From positions 2,356,001 to 2,420,000 of the forward strand of contig NZ_UGQM01000001.1 in the NCBI RefSeq assembly GCF_900454025.1: a DNA stretch of 64,000 nt, in the 5' to 3' direction. The first letter of the stretch is position 1. Each line of letters starts with the position of its first letter. The notes under the pieces are model-generated. The model was not told the origin of the DNA. It made no database searches and saw only the letters and a list, made by a program, of their open reading frames with translations. The DNA is from Mycolicibacterium gilvum (GTDB lineage Bacteria; Actinomycetota; Actinomycetes; Mycobacteriales; Mycobacteriaceae). A program made the position numbers and the translations under genes. This document shows, piece by piece, positions 31,491 to 39,918 of this stretch.

Positions 31491-33369
31491 AACACCGGCG
31501 CAGATCTACGCCGCCTACCTGGTGCACCTACAACGCCGGGACCGCGGCAACACCGCCTACGCCCAGGCCGCCCGATCGTTCCTGCGGCGCTGGCCCCGAG
31601 TCCAGTCATGGGCCGACATCCCACTCGATGAGCAGCTGGCGGCGAACTGCTCGACACGCCCATTCGTCACCTTCTTGATGGTCAGCCGACGGTTGCAACC
31701 GGGCTACGACTACCTCGTTCACCGCAAGCTGTCGAGTCTGTGGCATGAGCTGACCGACAGTTGCCTGCAACCCGACCTCGATCAGTTCATCAGCGCAGCA
31801 CTGGAACTGGGTTTCACCGAACGGGTCGCCTCGGCCATCGGCTCGCAGATCATCGCCCGGCTGCTGATCCAGACCGGCCGCCCCTTGACCGGCCTGCGGG
31901 AAAGCGACCTGCAGGAGTTGCTGCACGCCTGCCATGTTCGCCAAGAACGTACCGGACGCGGCGCCAAGCACTATCGCAGCACCACCCACAGTGCCCGCCA
32001 GATTCTGTTCCACCTCGGCATTCTTGATACACAGGCACGGCCGGCGGTCACTGCGTTGACCCTCGAGCAGCGGATGGTCGACGTTCCTGTCGCGCTGCGA
32101 CCGGCGTTCGTGGCCTACCTGAACCGCAAATACGCCACCTGCGTGCCCAAAACGGTCAGTTCCCTGGCCACCCGATTGGCCCATTTCGGCCGGTACCTCG
32201 CCGCCGCCGACCCCAGCTTGACCTCCCTGAACCAACTGGACCGCCGCAGGCACATCGAACCGTTCATCACCTCGCTGACCACAGCCACCAACAGCGTCAC
32301 CGGTGAGCCGATCACCGTCGCAGACCGGATCAGACGCATCCACGCGGTGGGAAACTTCCTAGCCGAGATCACCGAATGGGGATGGGACGACGCGCCACCG
32401 CGGCGCCTGATCTTCCGCACCGACCTGCCACGGCCACCCCGCTGCCTGCCCCGATACCTGCCCGTCGACTCCGACCGCAAACTCACTGCCGCACTGGCAA
32501 AATCACCCTACCGACTGGCCGCTGACGCACTGCTGGTGCAGCGAGCATGCGGACTGCGCATCGGTGAACTGCTCGACCTCGAACTCGACTGCATCCACGA
32601 GATCCCCGGCCAAGGATCCTGGCTCAAAGTTCCCCTCGGCAAGCTCAACTCCGAACGCATGATCCCCGTCGACGACGAGGTCCTCACCCTCGTGGACCGG
32701 ATCACCACAACCCGCTCATCGGGCCGACCGATGATCCACCCCCGCACCGGAGCCCCAGCCGACTTCCTGTTCACCCACCACGGAAAACGACTCTCCCAGA
32801 ACGCAGTACGTGAAGAATTGAACCGGGCAGCACAGGCCGCCAGCCTGGGACACATCACACCGCACCAACTGCGACACACCTACGCCACCGCGCTGATCAA
32901 CGCCGGAGTCTCCCTGCAAGCACTCATGGCATTACTCGGCCACGTCTCCACCCAGATGAGCCTGCGCTACGCCCACCTCTTCGACCACACCGTACGCACC
33001 GAATACGAACGCGCCCTGGATCTGGCGAAGAGCCATATCGGAGCGCTGCCGAAAACCGCAGTCGGGCTGCCCATCACCGACATCACCGGCACCGGATGGA
33101 AGGACACACCGGCCATCAAATCCCGCCTCGCCGGCGGATACTGCCTACGCGCACCCGCGCAAGGATCCTGCCCCTACGCCAACATCTGCGAACACTGCCC
33201 AAGCTTTCACACCGACTCCACCCACCTGGCCGTCCTCGCCGCCCAACGCATCGACGCCCAAGATCTGGCAGCAGACGCAGAAAAACGAGGATGGATCGAC
33301 GAAGCAGAGCGCCACCACAACCTCGTCTCCCGACTCGACGCACTCATCACCGGATCGGCATCCGCATGA
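31456..33369 (+). CDS. tnpB: TnpB-type tyrosine recombinase
   Basis: A long tyrosine recombinase (637 residues from the ATG at 31456; an ATG at 31438 is the alternative). The catalytic set is VQRACGLRIGELLDLEL, TPHQLRHTYATAL and LLGHVSTQMSLRYAHL. The C-terminus is Cys/His-rich (GGYCLRAPAQGSCPYANICEHCPSF), a probable zinc-binding tail seen in TnpB-type proteins. It overlaps tnpA by 35 bp and tnpC by 4 bp (ATGA). With TnpA it catalyses excision and integration of the element. Confidence 0.93.
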   Translation: MLPEHDYAPTPETPAQIYAAYLVHLQRRDRGNTAYAQAARSFLRRWPRVQSWADIPLDEQLAANCSTRPFVTFLMVSRRLQPGYDYLVHRKLSSLWHELTDSCLQPDLDQFISAALELGFTERVASAIGSQIIARLLIQTGRPLTGLRESDLQELLHACHVRQERTGRGAKHYRSTTHSARQILFHLGILDTQARPAVTALTLEQRMVDVPVALRPAFVAYLNRKYATCVPKTVSSLATRLAHFGRYLAAADPSLTSLNQLDRRRHIEPFITSLTTATNSVTGEPITVADRIRRIHAVGNFLAEITEWGWDDAPPRRLIFRTDLPRPPRCLPRYLPVDSDRKLTAALAKSPYRLAADALLVQRACGLRIGELLDLELDCIHEIPGQGSWLKVPLGKLNSERMIPVDDEVLTLVDRITTTRSSGRPMIHPRTGAPADFLFTHHGKRLSQNAVREELNRAAQAASLGHITPHQLRHTYATALINAGVSLQALMALLGHVSTQMSLRYAHLFDHTVRTEYERALDLAKSHIGALPKTAVGLPITDITGTGWKDTPAIKSRLAGGYCLRAPAQGSCPYANICEHCPSFHTDSTHLAVLAAQRIDAQDLAADAEKRGWIDEAERHHNLVSRLDALITGSASA

Positions 33370-33665
33370 ATGAACCCGCCCTGCTCCGAGTCGAGCGCGT
33401 CTGCGCCGAACTCGCCACCTCAGGCCAACCCATCACCTTCACCACCGTGGCCGAACACGCCCAGATCAGCCGCGCGACGCTCTACCGCGACCACCAGCTC
33501 CGCGCCATCGTCGACGAACACCGCACCCGACAAACCGACGCCCGCACCCTGACCGGCCTGGCCACCGAAGTCGCACACCTGCGCACCGCCGTCGAAGCAC
33601 TCGCCGCAGGAGTCAAACGCCACGAAGAACAAATCCGCAAGCTCACCAAACCACCCCGACGATGA
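33366..33665 (+). CDS. tnpC: TnpC-type small DNA-binding protein (DUF6262-like)
   Basis: A 99-residue protein with an N-terminal HTH (ITFTTVAEHAQISRATLYRDHQL) and a C-terminal coiled coil (VAHLRTAVEALAAGVKRHEEQIRKL). Its position after two tyrosine recombinases matches TnpC of Tn554, which sets orientation and efficiency of transposition. The start overlaps the tnpB stop as ATGA. Confidence 0.85.
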   Translation: MNEPALLRVERVCAELATSGQPITFTTVAEHAQISRATLYRDHQLRAIVDEHRTRQTDARTLTGLATEVAHLRTAVEALAAGVKRHEEQIRKLTKPPRR

Positions 33666-33700
33666 ACCATTCCGCCCAACACCGCGAGTCCATGAGCCCG

Positions 33701-33714
33701 GATTAGCCGGTCAA
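33701..33714 (-). repeat. Right terminal inverted repeat of Tn554-like element
   Basis: GATTAGCCGGTCAA, the exact reverse complement of 30313-30326. Confidence 0.92.
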
Positions 33715-33961
33715 TGCGGGGACAACGCTGCAGCCGAATCATTCTGGGCCACTGGAAGTCGAGTTCTACGACCGATATCTGTGGCTCAGCCGCGCGGCAG
33801 CTAAGCTGGCCGTCGGCGACTGGATCGAGAGGGTGTACAATCGGTGCCGACGCCACTCGGCGCTCGGCCCTCGGCATAATCAGTCCGGTCGACTACGAGG
33901 GTCGATTCAATCAGACGGCAATAGCCGCCTGACCCTGTGTCCACCAACGGGGTCAAGCCCA
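33715..33961 (+). pseudogene. IS3-family transposase OrfB, 3' remnant
   Basis: This continues the gene interrupted at 30312. DNAAAESFWAT reads first, a frameshift follows, then RSALGIISPVDYEGRFNQTAIAA to the stop near 33932. The sequence after the stop up to about 33961 has the look of an IS3 right end. It has no initiation region of its own. Confidence 0.85.
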
Positions 33962-34395
33962 CTTGGTCCTGTGGGTGGTGAGGTTCTCGCAGTCTAGATG
34001 CACGTCCAGGTCGGCGGGGCCCGCCTTGTCGATGCTGATCATGAATTTCTTGAACTCGACCGCGCAGTGTCTGGGGTGCAGTTCACCAATCACGGTGCCG
34101 CCGGCGATGTCGAAGGTCGCTAACAGGCTGGTGACGCCGTTGCAGGGGTAATCATGCTGCGCTGCTCATCCACCCAGAACACCACGGCTTTTTCCGGCGG
34201 ATTGTGGCACAGTCCAACGACATCGACGACCTTGGCCGTGAACGACGGATCGGTGGAAAGCTCCGACGAGTCGGCAAGGAGAACAGGGACGCGACAGTCA
34301 GCCCGCCAATGGCGGGTCGAGGTTCCCGTGGTCCGATGCGTTCGGCCAGTCCCAGGATGCTCTATGTCTTGGATTTGTAGATAGGATGGCGGCAA
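33962..34395 (-). pseudogene. IS630-family transposase remnant
   Basis: The minus strand encodes LADSSELSTDPSFTAKVVDVV and LNPPEKAVVF-like residues (CHNPPEKAVVFWVDEQ). After an internal deletion and frame change come GVTSLLATFDIAGGTVIG and AVEFKKFMISIDKAGPADLD. These are consecutive parts of an IS630-type transposase with the centre missing. Both ends are lost. Its edge marks where the neighbouring MPT63-like gene lost its 5' part. Confidence 0.8.
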
Positions 34396-34750
34396 CGCGA
34401 CACCAATTATTCCGAACGTCTTTGCGGTGTCGGCGTCCGGTGAGCGCTATCAGGTGTTGTGGCAGGTGGCGAGTCCCAGCTCCATTTCCGGCGCACCCAT
34501 CAGCCAAGGCCAGACTTCGTCCGGCAAGGTTTATTTCGATGTGACGGGTGCCGATCCGATGGCGGTCATCTATGCCAATGGCGGGTCGACTCCGGCGATG
34601 ATGTGGTGCTGCAGCGGCAACATGATGATGCCGATGCAAATGCCCATGCCCATGCAGATGTCGATGCCGATGCCGATGCCGATGGCCGACTGTCCTTCCT
34701 GCGCAGGCGGCATGATGGCCGACTGTCCTTCTTGCCCCGGCACCATGTAA
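34385..34750 (+). CDS. MPT63-like (DUF1942) secreted-protein fragment with Met/Cys-rich metal-binding tail
   Basis: The frame opens at 34385 after a TAG and has no credible start, so the 5' part (signal peptide and first half) is missing. Residues ERYQVLWQVASPSSISGAPI and SSGKVYFDVTGADPMAVIY match the C-terminal half of MPT63/DUF1942 immunoglobulin-like secreted mycobacterial proteins. In place of the usual short end there is a 50-residue tail starting MMWCC, with 17 Met and 6 Cys, in MPMQMPMPM-type runs and two DCPSC motifs. Such a tail should bind soft metals such as Cu(I). It is convergent with the nuo-like operon. A GTG at 34427 could give a 107-residue product without a signal peptide. 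Confidence 0.72.
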   Translation, partial: DGGNATPIIPNVFAVSASGERYQVLWQVASPSSISGAPISQGQTSSGKVYFDVTGADPMAVIYANGGSTPAMMWCCSGNMMMPMQMPMPMQMSMPMPMPMADCPSCAGGMMADCPSCPGTM

Positions 34751-34849
34751 TGGCTTGTCACATGGGCGGTAGTGTCCTTGTCTCGCAATGACTTCCGGAC
34801 ACCGTTCGGTCGTTTCGCAGCGCGAAACCTGCATCGATGACGATGGGGC

Positions 34850-36259
34850 TCAGCTGACTAGTTGCCAAACCGGTCCGGCGATGATGCCCAGAAGGAGGCT
34901 GAGCGCGGCGGCCAACACTGCGGCGCGGGCGGGCCAATGCTGGGCCGCCGGTGCGTCGGCATCCCCGGCCGTGTCGGGGCGCGCGAAGGCAGGAATGATC
35001 CAGCGCAGGTAATAGTACAGGCTGACCAGCGTGTTGACGAACACGACGACGGCCAGCCACGCGAACTGGCCGTCCCAGGCTGCGGCGGCGGTGGTCACCT
35101 TGCCGATGAACACCGCGGTGGGCGGGGTGCCCACCAGACCAAGTAGCGCCACCACCAACGCAGCCGCTAGCCACGGGCGGCTTCGCGCCAAACCGCGGTA
35201 GGAATCCAGATCCCGGTGCCCCGGCAGGGCCGCGGTCACCGCGAACGCCGCGATATTGGTGACGGTATAGCCAGCCAGGTAGAACAACAGCGACGGCAGA
35301 GCTAACTCGCTGCGGCCGGCCACCGTGATCGGCACGAGAAGATACCCGACCTGGCTGACCGTGGACCAGCCCAATAGCCGACGCGGATCGTGCTGCCAAT
35401 AGGCGGTCAGGTTGCCCAAAGTCATGCTGGCGACGGCGAATACGGCGATCAGCACCGGCCAAGCCAGGCTGTCGGGCAGCACTGTGGTGAGCCGATACAG
35501 CGCCACCAGGGCCCCGATCTTGGGCACGGTCGTGAGAAACGTCGCCGCCGTGGCGCTAGCGCCCTGCGCAGCGTCGGGCACCCAAAAGTGCGCCGGCACA
35601 CCACCGGCCTCAAACATCAGGCCCGCCAGCACCCCGACCACTCCGGCCGCGACCGCCACCGCCGGAACGCCACCCAGGGCCATGGCCAGCTGCGGGTACC
35701 TCGTGGCGCCGGTGAGGCCGTACAGAATCGTGACGCCCAGCATCAGCAGGATCCCGAACAACGCACCCATCAGATAGGCCTTCATGGCGGCCTCAGCCGC
35801 GGCCGCCGAGCGCACCAAACCCACCAGCCCGTAAAGCGGGATGCTGGCCAGAAAGTATCCGGCCACCAACAGCAACAGGTCCTCAGCACCAGCCAGAACG
35901 AGAACGCCCGCGGCCGAAAACATCAGCAGCGCATAGGTTTCAGCCTCCCGCGGCGAATCCCGCATCTCTGCGCCGGCCACCGCCCAGATCAACAGCAATC
36001 CCGCGGCACAAGCGATCCGAGCTACGCCGGTCGCGGTGTCAACGGAAAACGCGCCCTCGAAAGCCATTTGATCCGGCCCGGCCATCTGCACGACTGTGAC
36101 GCCGACGACGCCGACCTGCGCCGCGGCCACCATCACCCCAACCCACCACTGCCGCCGCCGGGGCAGAAACGAGCCCGCGATCAGCGCCACCAGACCGGCG
36201 CCGAACATCACCATCTCCGGTGCCATGAGCATCGGCCGCATTGCCGCGTCGGGATTCAC
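34850..36259 (-). CDS. nuoN: NuoN-like proton-channel subunit of a complex I-like module
   Basis: A 469-residue antiporter-like membrane subunit, last gene of the operon. Family segments are VPAHFWVPDAAQGAS, FLTTVPKIGALVALYRL (TM8 Lys kept) and LLGWSTVSQVGYLLVPI. Two charges that are nearly invariant in NuoN differ. The TM5 Glu position reads Phe in YFLASIPLYG, and the TM7 Lys position reads Glu217 in LMFEAGGVP. The charge pattern of the normal channel is therefore altered. The start lies 3 bp after the nuoM stop (36263). Assigned as NuoN by order and similarity. Confidence 0.88.
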   Translation of the reverse strand: MNPDAAMRPMLMAPEMVMFGAGLVALIAGSFLPRRRQWWVGVMVAAAQVGVVGVTVVQMAGPDQMAFEGAFSVDTATGVARIACAAGLLLIWAVAGAEMRDSPREAETYALLMFSAAGVLVLAGAEDLLLLVAGYFLASIPLYGLVGLVRSAAAAEAAMKAYLMGALFGILLMLGVTILYGLTGATRYPQLAMALGGVPAVAVAAGVVGVLAGLMFEAGGVPAHFWVPDAAQGASATAATFLTTVPKIGALVALYRLTTVLPDSLAWPVLIAVFAVASMTLGNLTAYWQHDPRRLLGWSTVSQVGYLLVPITVAGRSELALPSLLFYLAGYTVTNIAAFAVTAALPGHRDLDSYRGLARSRPWLAAALVVALLGLVGTPPTAVFIGKVTTAAAAWDGQFAWLAVVVFVNTLVSLYYYLRWIIPAFARPDTAGDADAPAAQHWPARAAVLAAALSLLLGIIAGPVWQLVS

Positions 36260-36262
36260 CGT

Positions 36263-37753
36263 TTATCTCCCGACGAGCGCGACGAGTGCGGCGGCAGCCG
36301 GTTCGATCAGATCCAGCAACGGTCGAGGCACTAGCCCGATGGCCACACTGAGCACGAGAAGTATTGACACCGACGCGGTCTCATGGACCCGCAGATCGGT
36401 GAAGCCGACCGCGTGCCCACGTGTTGGGCCGGTGAAGACGCGCTGCAGCGCGCGCAGGAACAGCGCGGCGGTAATCAGAATGCCCGGCAGAGCCAACGCC
36501 GTGACCGGGGCGGCTGCGATGCTGCCGGCGAAGATCTGGAATTCGGCGATGAAACCGGAAAAGCCCGGCAGTCCCAGTGAGGCGAACGCACCGACGGCGA
36601 ACAGCGCGGCCAGCTTGGGCGCCGGGCCGGCCAGACCGCCGTAGGAGTCCATGTCGTAGCTGCCCGCTCGCTCGTAGAACACCCCGGCGAGCAGGAACAG
36701 CGCCGCGGTGATGAGGCCGTGGCTGACCATCTGGGTGACCGCACCGACCACCGCGACCTCTCGGGCATCGGCGGTACCGCTGGTGATGAGTCCGGCAGCC
36801 CCGACGGCCACCACGATGTAGCCCATGTGGTTGACCGAGGTGTAGGCGATCATGCGTTTAAGGTCGCTTTGGGCCAGCGCGACCAGCGCCCCGTACAGGA
36901 CCGATACGACGCCGACGGCGATGATCGGCCACGCCCACTCGCGCCATGCCTGCGGCAGCATCGGCATCGCCACCCGCACGAATCCATAGGTGCCCATTTT
37001 CAGCAGCACCCCGGCCAGCACCGCCGACCCGACGGCCGGCGCGTCGGTGTGCGCCGGCGGCAGCCAGGTATGAAACGGCACCGTGGGCGTCTTGATCGCC
37101 AGCCCCAGCAGGATCGCCGCCAGCACCAAGCCGCCCGCCAGCGGGCTGCCCGCCAACGGTGTGCTGGCAGCCAGCTCCACCATGTCGAAAGTGTGCGGAT
37201 CGGCGGCGATGTAGAGGCCGATAAAACCCACCAGCAGCGCCAGCGATCCCAGGAAGGTGTAGAGGAAGAACTTCAGCGCCGAGCGGGCCGCGTCGCCGTG
37301 TCCCCAGCCAGCAATGACGAAGTACATCGCCACGATCGACAGATCAAAGAACACGAAGAACAAGATCAGATCCGCCGCCACGAACAAACCGAGGCTGACA
37401 CTCTGCAAAAACAGAAACAACGCAGCCTGCAGCCGCGGCCGGTCCTCGCTGCGCAGCCCATAGACGGCGCAGGCCAGGAATATCACCGCGGTCATCACCA
37501 CCAGCGGCAGCGACAGGCCATCGACGCCGACGTGGTAGCTGCTGTTGACGCCGGGAATCCAGGGAACCTGCTCCTCGAACGCCAACTCGTTGATCCCCGG
37601 CGCGTCGTAGCGCGCCCACACCACCACGATCAGCGCCACGTCGATCGCGGTGACCGCGGCCCACATCGCGTTGGCGGCCCGGCCGCCGAGCCGGGGCGCG
37701 GCCAGCAGCGCCAGCGCAGCGGCCAGCGGCAAGAATACGATCACACTGAGCAC
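36263..37753 (-). CDS. nuoM: NuoM-like proton-channel subunit of a complex I-like module
   Basis: A 496-residue membrane subunit with about 14 helices. Motifs are IKTPTVPFHTWLPPAHTDAP (TM7 Lys present), LKRMIAYTSVNHMGYIVV and GFSGFIAEFQIF (TM12 Glu present). The TM5 Glu is replaced by Asp137 in FFVFFDLSIVAMYFVI, a conservative change. It lies between nuoL and nuoN with 3-4 bp gaps. It probably carries protons or another cation as in complex I or Mrp-type antiporters. Confidence 0.92.
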   Translation of the reverse strand: MLSVIVFLPLAAALALLAAPRLGGRAANAMWAAVTAIDVALIVVVWARYDAPGINELAFEEQVPWIPGVNSSYHVGVDGLSLPLVVMTAVIFLACAVYGLRSEDRPRLQAALFLFLQSVSLGLFVAADLILFFVFFDLSIVAMYFVIAGWGHGDAARSALKFFLYTFLGSLALLVGFIGLYIAADPHTFDMVELAASTPLAGSPLAGGLVLAAILLGLAIKTPTVPFHTWLPPAHTDAPAVGSAVLAGVLLKMGTYGFVRVAMPMLPQAWREWAWPIIAVGVVSVLYGALVALAQSDLKRMIAYTSVNHMGYIVVAVGAAGLITSGTADAREVAVVGAVTQMVSHGLITAALFLLAGVFYERAGSYDMDSYGGLAGPAPKLAALFAVGAFASLGLPGFSGFIAEFQIFAGSIAAAPVTALALPGILITAALFLRALQRVFTGPTRGHAVGFTDLRVHETASVSILLVLSVAIGLVPRPLLDLIEPAAAALVALVGR

Positions 37754-37757
37754 GACG

Positions 37758-39608
37758 TCACCTCACCGTCACCATGAGCACGAAGCCGGCGACCAGCAAC
37801 ACCCCGGCGGCCAAGTAGTACTGGTGCAGCTGACCCGTTTGGGGTCGGCGCGCCAGCTGGCCCAACCGCCCCACCCGCGCGGCCACCGCTTCCACGGCGC
37901 GGTCCACACCAGCGGTGTCGGTCTGGGCTGCCCGGCGCGCCGCGCGTAACACCGCGCTCGCCGTGGCGTCGACCGCCTTGTCCAGGACGTTGTCATCGAA
38001 ACGGGCCGCCATCCGGGCGGCACCCATGGTCGGGGCCACAACCAGCAGGTGCGCGGCGCGCTGAAGCCCCAACCACGATGCGGCCCAACGCGGCTCGGGT
38101 ACACCCCAGCGCGCCACCGCTGCCACCACGACAAGGGCAAGGGCCGCCGAACCGACCAGCGCGGCCACGCCCGGATGTGAGATCGGCTGGCCGCCGTCGA
38201 GGGCGCGCGCGACGATGGAGCCCAGCGGAGGCAATGCCAGCACACCCGACACCGCGGCCCCCACGGCGAGGACCACAAGCGGCGCCTGCTCGAGACCGGT
38301 GAGCCGACGCGGTACCCCGCGGGACGGCGCGGCCTGTGCGGGGCCGGTGCCGTCAGTCGACGGCTTGGCCCAGATCACCACCAGCATCTTGGCCGCATAG
38401 GCCGCCGACAGCGCCGAGGCGAGTAATCCCAGCCCGTACAACGCGGGGGAGTGTTGCGCTGCTGCGGTCAACACCGCGTCCTTGGTCGCCCACAACGACA
38501 GCGGCGCGATCCCGGCCAGCGTGAGTGCCGCGATGGTGGCCGAGGACCCCACCACCCGCCAGCGGCGCGCCACACCGCCGAGGTCGTCCAGACGCTGAGT
38601 GCCCAGCAGCGAAAACCACACTCCCGCGGCGAGGAACAGGCCGGCCTTGGTGGCGGCGTGCGCAACCAGATGCGCGGCGCCGCCGCCGACGGCGGCCACA
38701 CCGGCGGCCATCACCACGAATCCCAGCTGGGCGGCGGTGGACGCGGCGAGCAGCTGCTTGATGTCGCGCTGGGCCACCGCGACCGCGCCGAGCACCACCG
38801 CGGTGAGCACGCCCACCCACGCCGCCGCGGTCGCGGCCCAGCCGGTCGCGGCCAGCAAGGGTTGTGTCCGCAACAACAAATAGCCGCCCATCGCCACCAT
38901 CGCCGCTGAATGCAGCAGGGCGCTGACCGGGCTGGGGCCCGACATCGCCCGCGACAGCCAAAACGAGAACGGCAGCTGCGCGGCTTTGCCGAGCGCGGCC
39001 ACGAGCACCCCGAGCGCGATGACATCGCGCCACCCGCCGGCGGCGTCGGAGAAACTGTTCAGCGCCATCCCCGCGCCGCCCGCGAGCGCGGCGCCGGCGG
39101 CCAGATACAGCCCGAGGTCGGCGGTGCGCGTAGTCACGAATGCGGTCAAACCATCCGATACCCGGTATTGGTCGCGCCACCAAAACCCGATCAGCGCATA
39201 CGACGCCGCCCCCATCACTTCCCATCCCAACAGCAGTGCGGGCAGGGTCGCGGCGGTCACCGTCAGGATGGCAGCGGCGGCGAACACCAGCATCAACCCG
39301 TGAAAGCGGCCCCGCGCGTCGCGGATGTTTCCGGCAGAGAACATCAGCACCAAAAACGTCACCGTGGTGACCGCCGGCAGCACTGTCCCGGCCAGCGCGT
39401 CGACCCGAAGACCAAACGGTGCACCCGCCATGAAGGCAACCTGCACCGACGGCCGCGCGACGGCCACCACCACCGACACCGCGACGCACCCGAACGCGGT
39501 GGTCAACGAGACCACTTCGGTCCACCGAGCGTCGCGGCGGGAGATCAACAAGACGACTCCCACCGCGGCCGGCGTAGCGACCAGCAGCCACAGCAGCGCC
39601 GACATCAC
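37758..39608 (-). CDS. nuoL: NuoL-like proton-channel subunit of a complex I-like module
   Basis: A 616-residue membrane subunit. It has TM5 Glu130 in LLLGWEVMGAASYALIGFWW, TM7 Lys in LGKAAQLPFSFWLSRAM, SGPSPVSALLHSAAMV, and TM12 Lys in LWATKDAVLTAAA. The C-terminal region includes a long amphipathic segment and a last helix (YLAAGVLLVAGFVLMVTV), as expected for the lateral helix of NuoL. It looks like a functional channel by key residues. It starts 7 bp after nuoK. Confidence 0.93.
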   Translation of the reverse strand: MMSALLWLLVATPAAVGVVLLISRRDARWTEVVSLTTAFGCVAVSVVVAVARPSVQVAFMAGAPFGLRVDALAGTVLPAVTTVTFLVLMFSAGNIRDARGRFHGLMLVFAAAAILTVTAATLPALLLGWEVMGAASYALIGFWWRDQYRVSDGLTAFVTTRTADLGLYLAAGAALAGGAGMALNSFSDAAGGWRDVIALGVLVAALGKAAQLPFSFWLSRAMSGPSPVSALLHSAAMVAMGGYLLLRTQPLLAATGWAATAAAWVGVLTAVVLGAVAVAQRDIKQLLAASTAAQLGFVVMAAGVAAVGGGAAHLVAHAATKAGLFLAAGVWFSLLGTQRLDDLGGVARRWRVVGSSATIAALTLAGIAPLSLWATKDAVLTAAAQHSPALYGLGLLASALSAAYAAKMLVVIWAKPSTDGTGPAQAAPSRGVPRRLTGLEQAPLVVLAVGAAVSGVLALPPLGSIVARALDGGQPISHPGVAALVGSAALALVVVAAVARWGVPEPRWAASWLGLQRAAHLLVVAPTMGAARMAARFDDNVLDKAVDATASAVLRAARRAAQTDTAGVDRAVEAVAARVGRLGQLARRPQTGQLHQYYLAAGVLLVAGFVLMVTVR

Positions 39609-39615
39609 GGGCTGC

Positions 39616-39918
39616 TCATCCGGAGAGGTCGGCTGCAGTGTCGGTCATGTCGGCGCGACGCTCGCGGTGCAGCGCCGTGGCTATGGCGAATCCCATCGCC
39701 ATCTCCACCGTCATGGCGGCGATGACCACCAGCAGCAACACCTGGCCGCTCGGTGCCGGCATGATGAACCACCAAAACCCCGCGGCGGCAAGGATGATCG
39801 CGTTGATCATCAACTCCAGGCCCATCATTACCATCACCACGACTTGCTGGGACAGCGCACCGTAGAGCCCGACACTGAACACCGCTGCGGCTACCAACAA
39901 CACCGTTTGTAAGGTCAC
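39616..39918 (-). CDS. nuoK: NuoK-like subunit
   Basis: A 100-residue, three-helix subunit. Both conserved membrane glutamates of NuoK are present, in MGLELMINAI and AAMTVEMAMGFAI. It overlaps nuoJ by 4 bp. It forms part of the membrane arm with NuoA, J and N. Confidence 0.93.
   Translation of the reverse strand: MTLQTVLLVAAAVFSVGLYGALSQQVVVMVMMGLELMINAIILAAAGFWWFIMPAPSGQVLLLVVIAAMTVEMAMGFAIATALHRERRADMTDTAADLSG

Larger units (their letters stand above)
30313..33714 (+). mobile_element. Tn554-like transposon (tnpA-tnpB-tnpC) inserted in an IS3 remnant
   Basis: A 3.4-kb unit bounded by perfect 14-bp inverted repeats, TTGACCGGCTAATC at 30313-30326 and its complement at 33701-33714. It contains only three overlapping genes: two tyrosine recombinases of 360 and about 637 residues and a 99-residue HTH protein, matching the sizes and order of TnpA, TnpB and TnpC of Tn554. 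The flanks show TGC next to both ends, and the IS3 reading frame rejoins across the element. There are no cargo genes. Genes and ends look intact, so it could still be mobile. Confidence 0.88.

Noticed and set aside
30313..33714. RIT (recombinase-in-trio) element
   Set aside because: Only two of the three proteins are tyrosine recombinases and the third is a small HTH/coiled-coil protein; sizes fit Tn554 TnpA/TnpB/TnpC instead.
34427..34750. Complete small metal-binding protein starting at GTG 34427
   Set aside because: The MPT63-like fold continues upstream of this codon and lacks its signal peptide, so the gene is better read as 5'-truncated.
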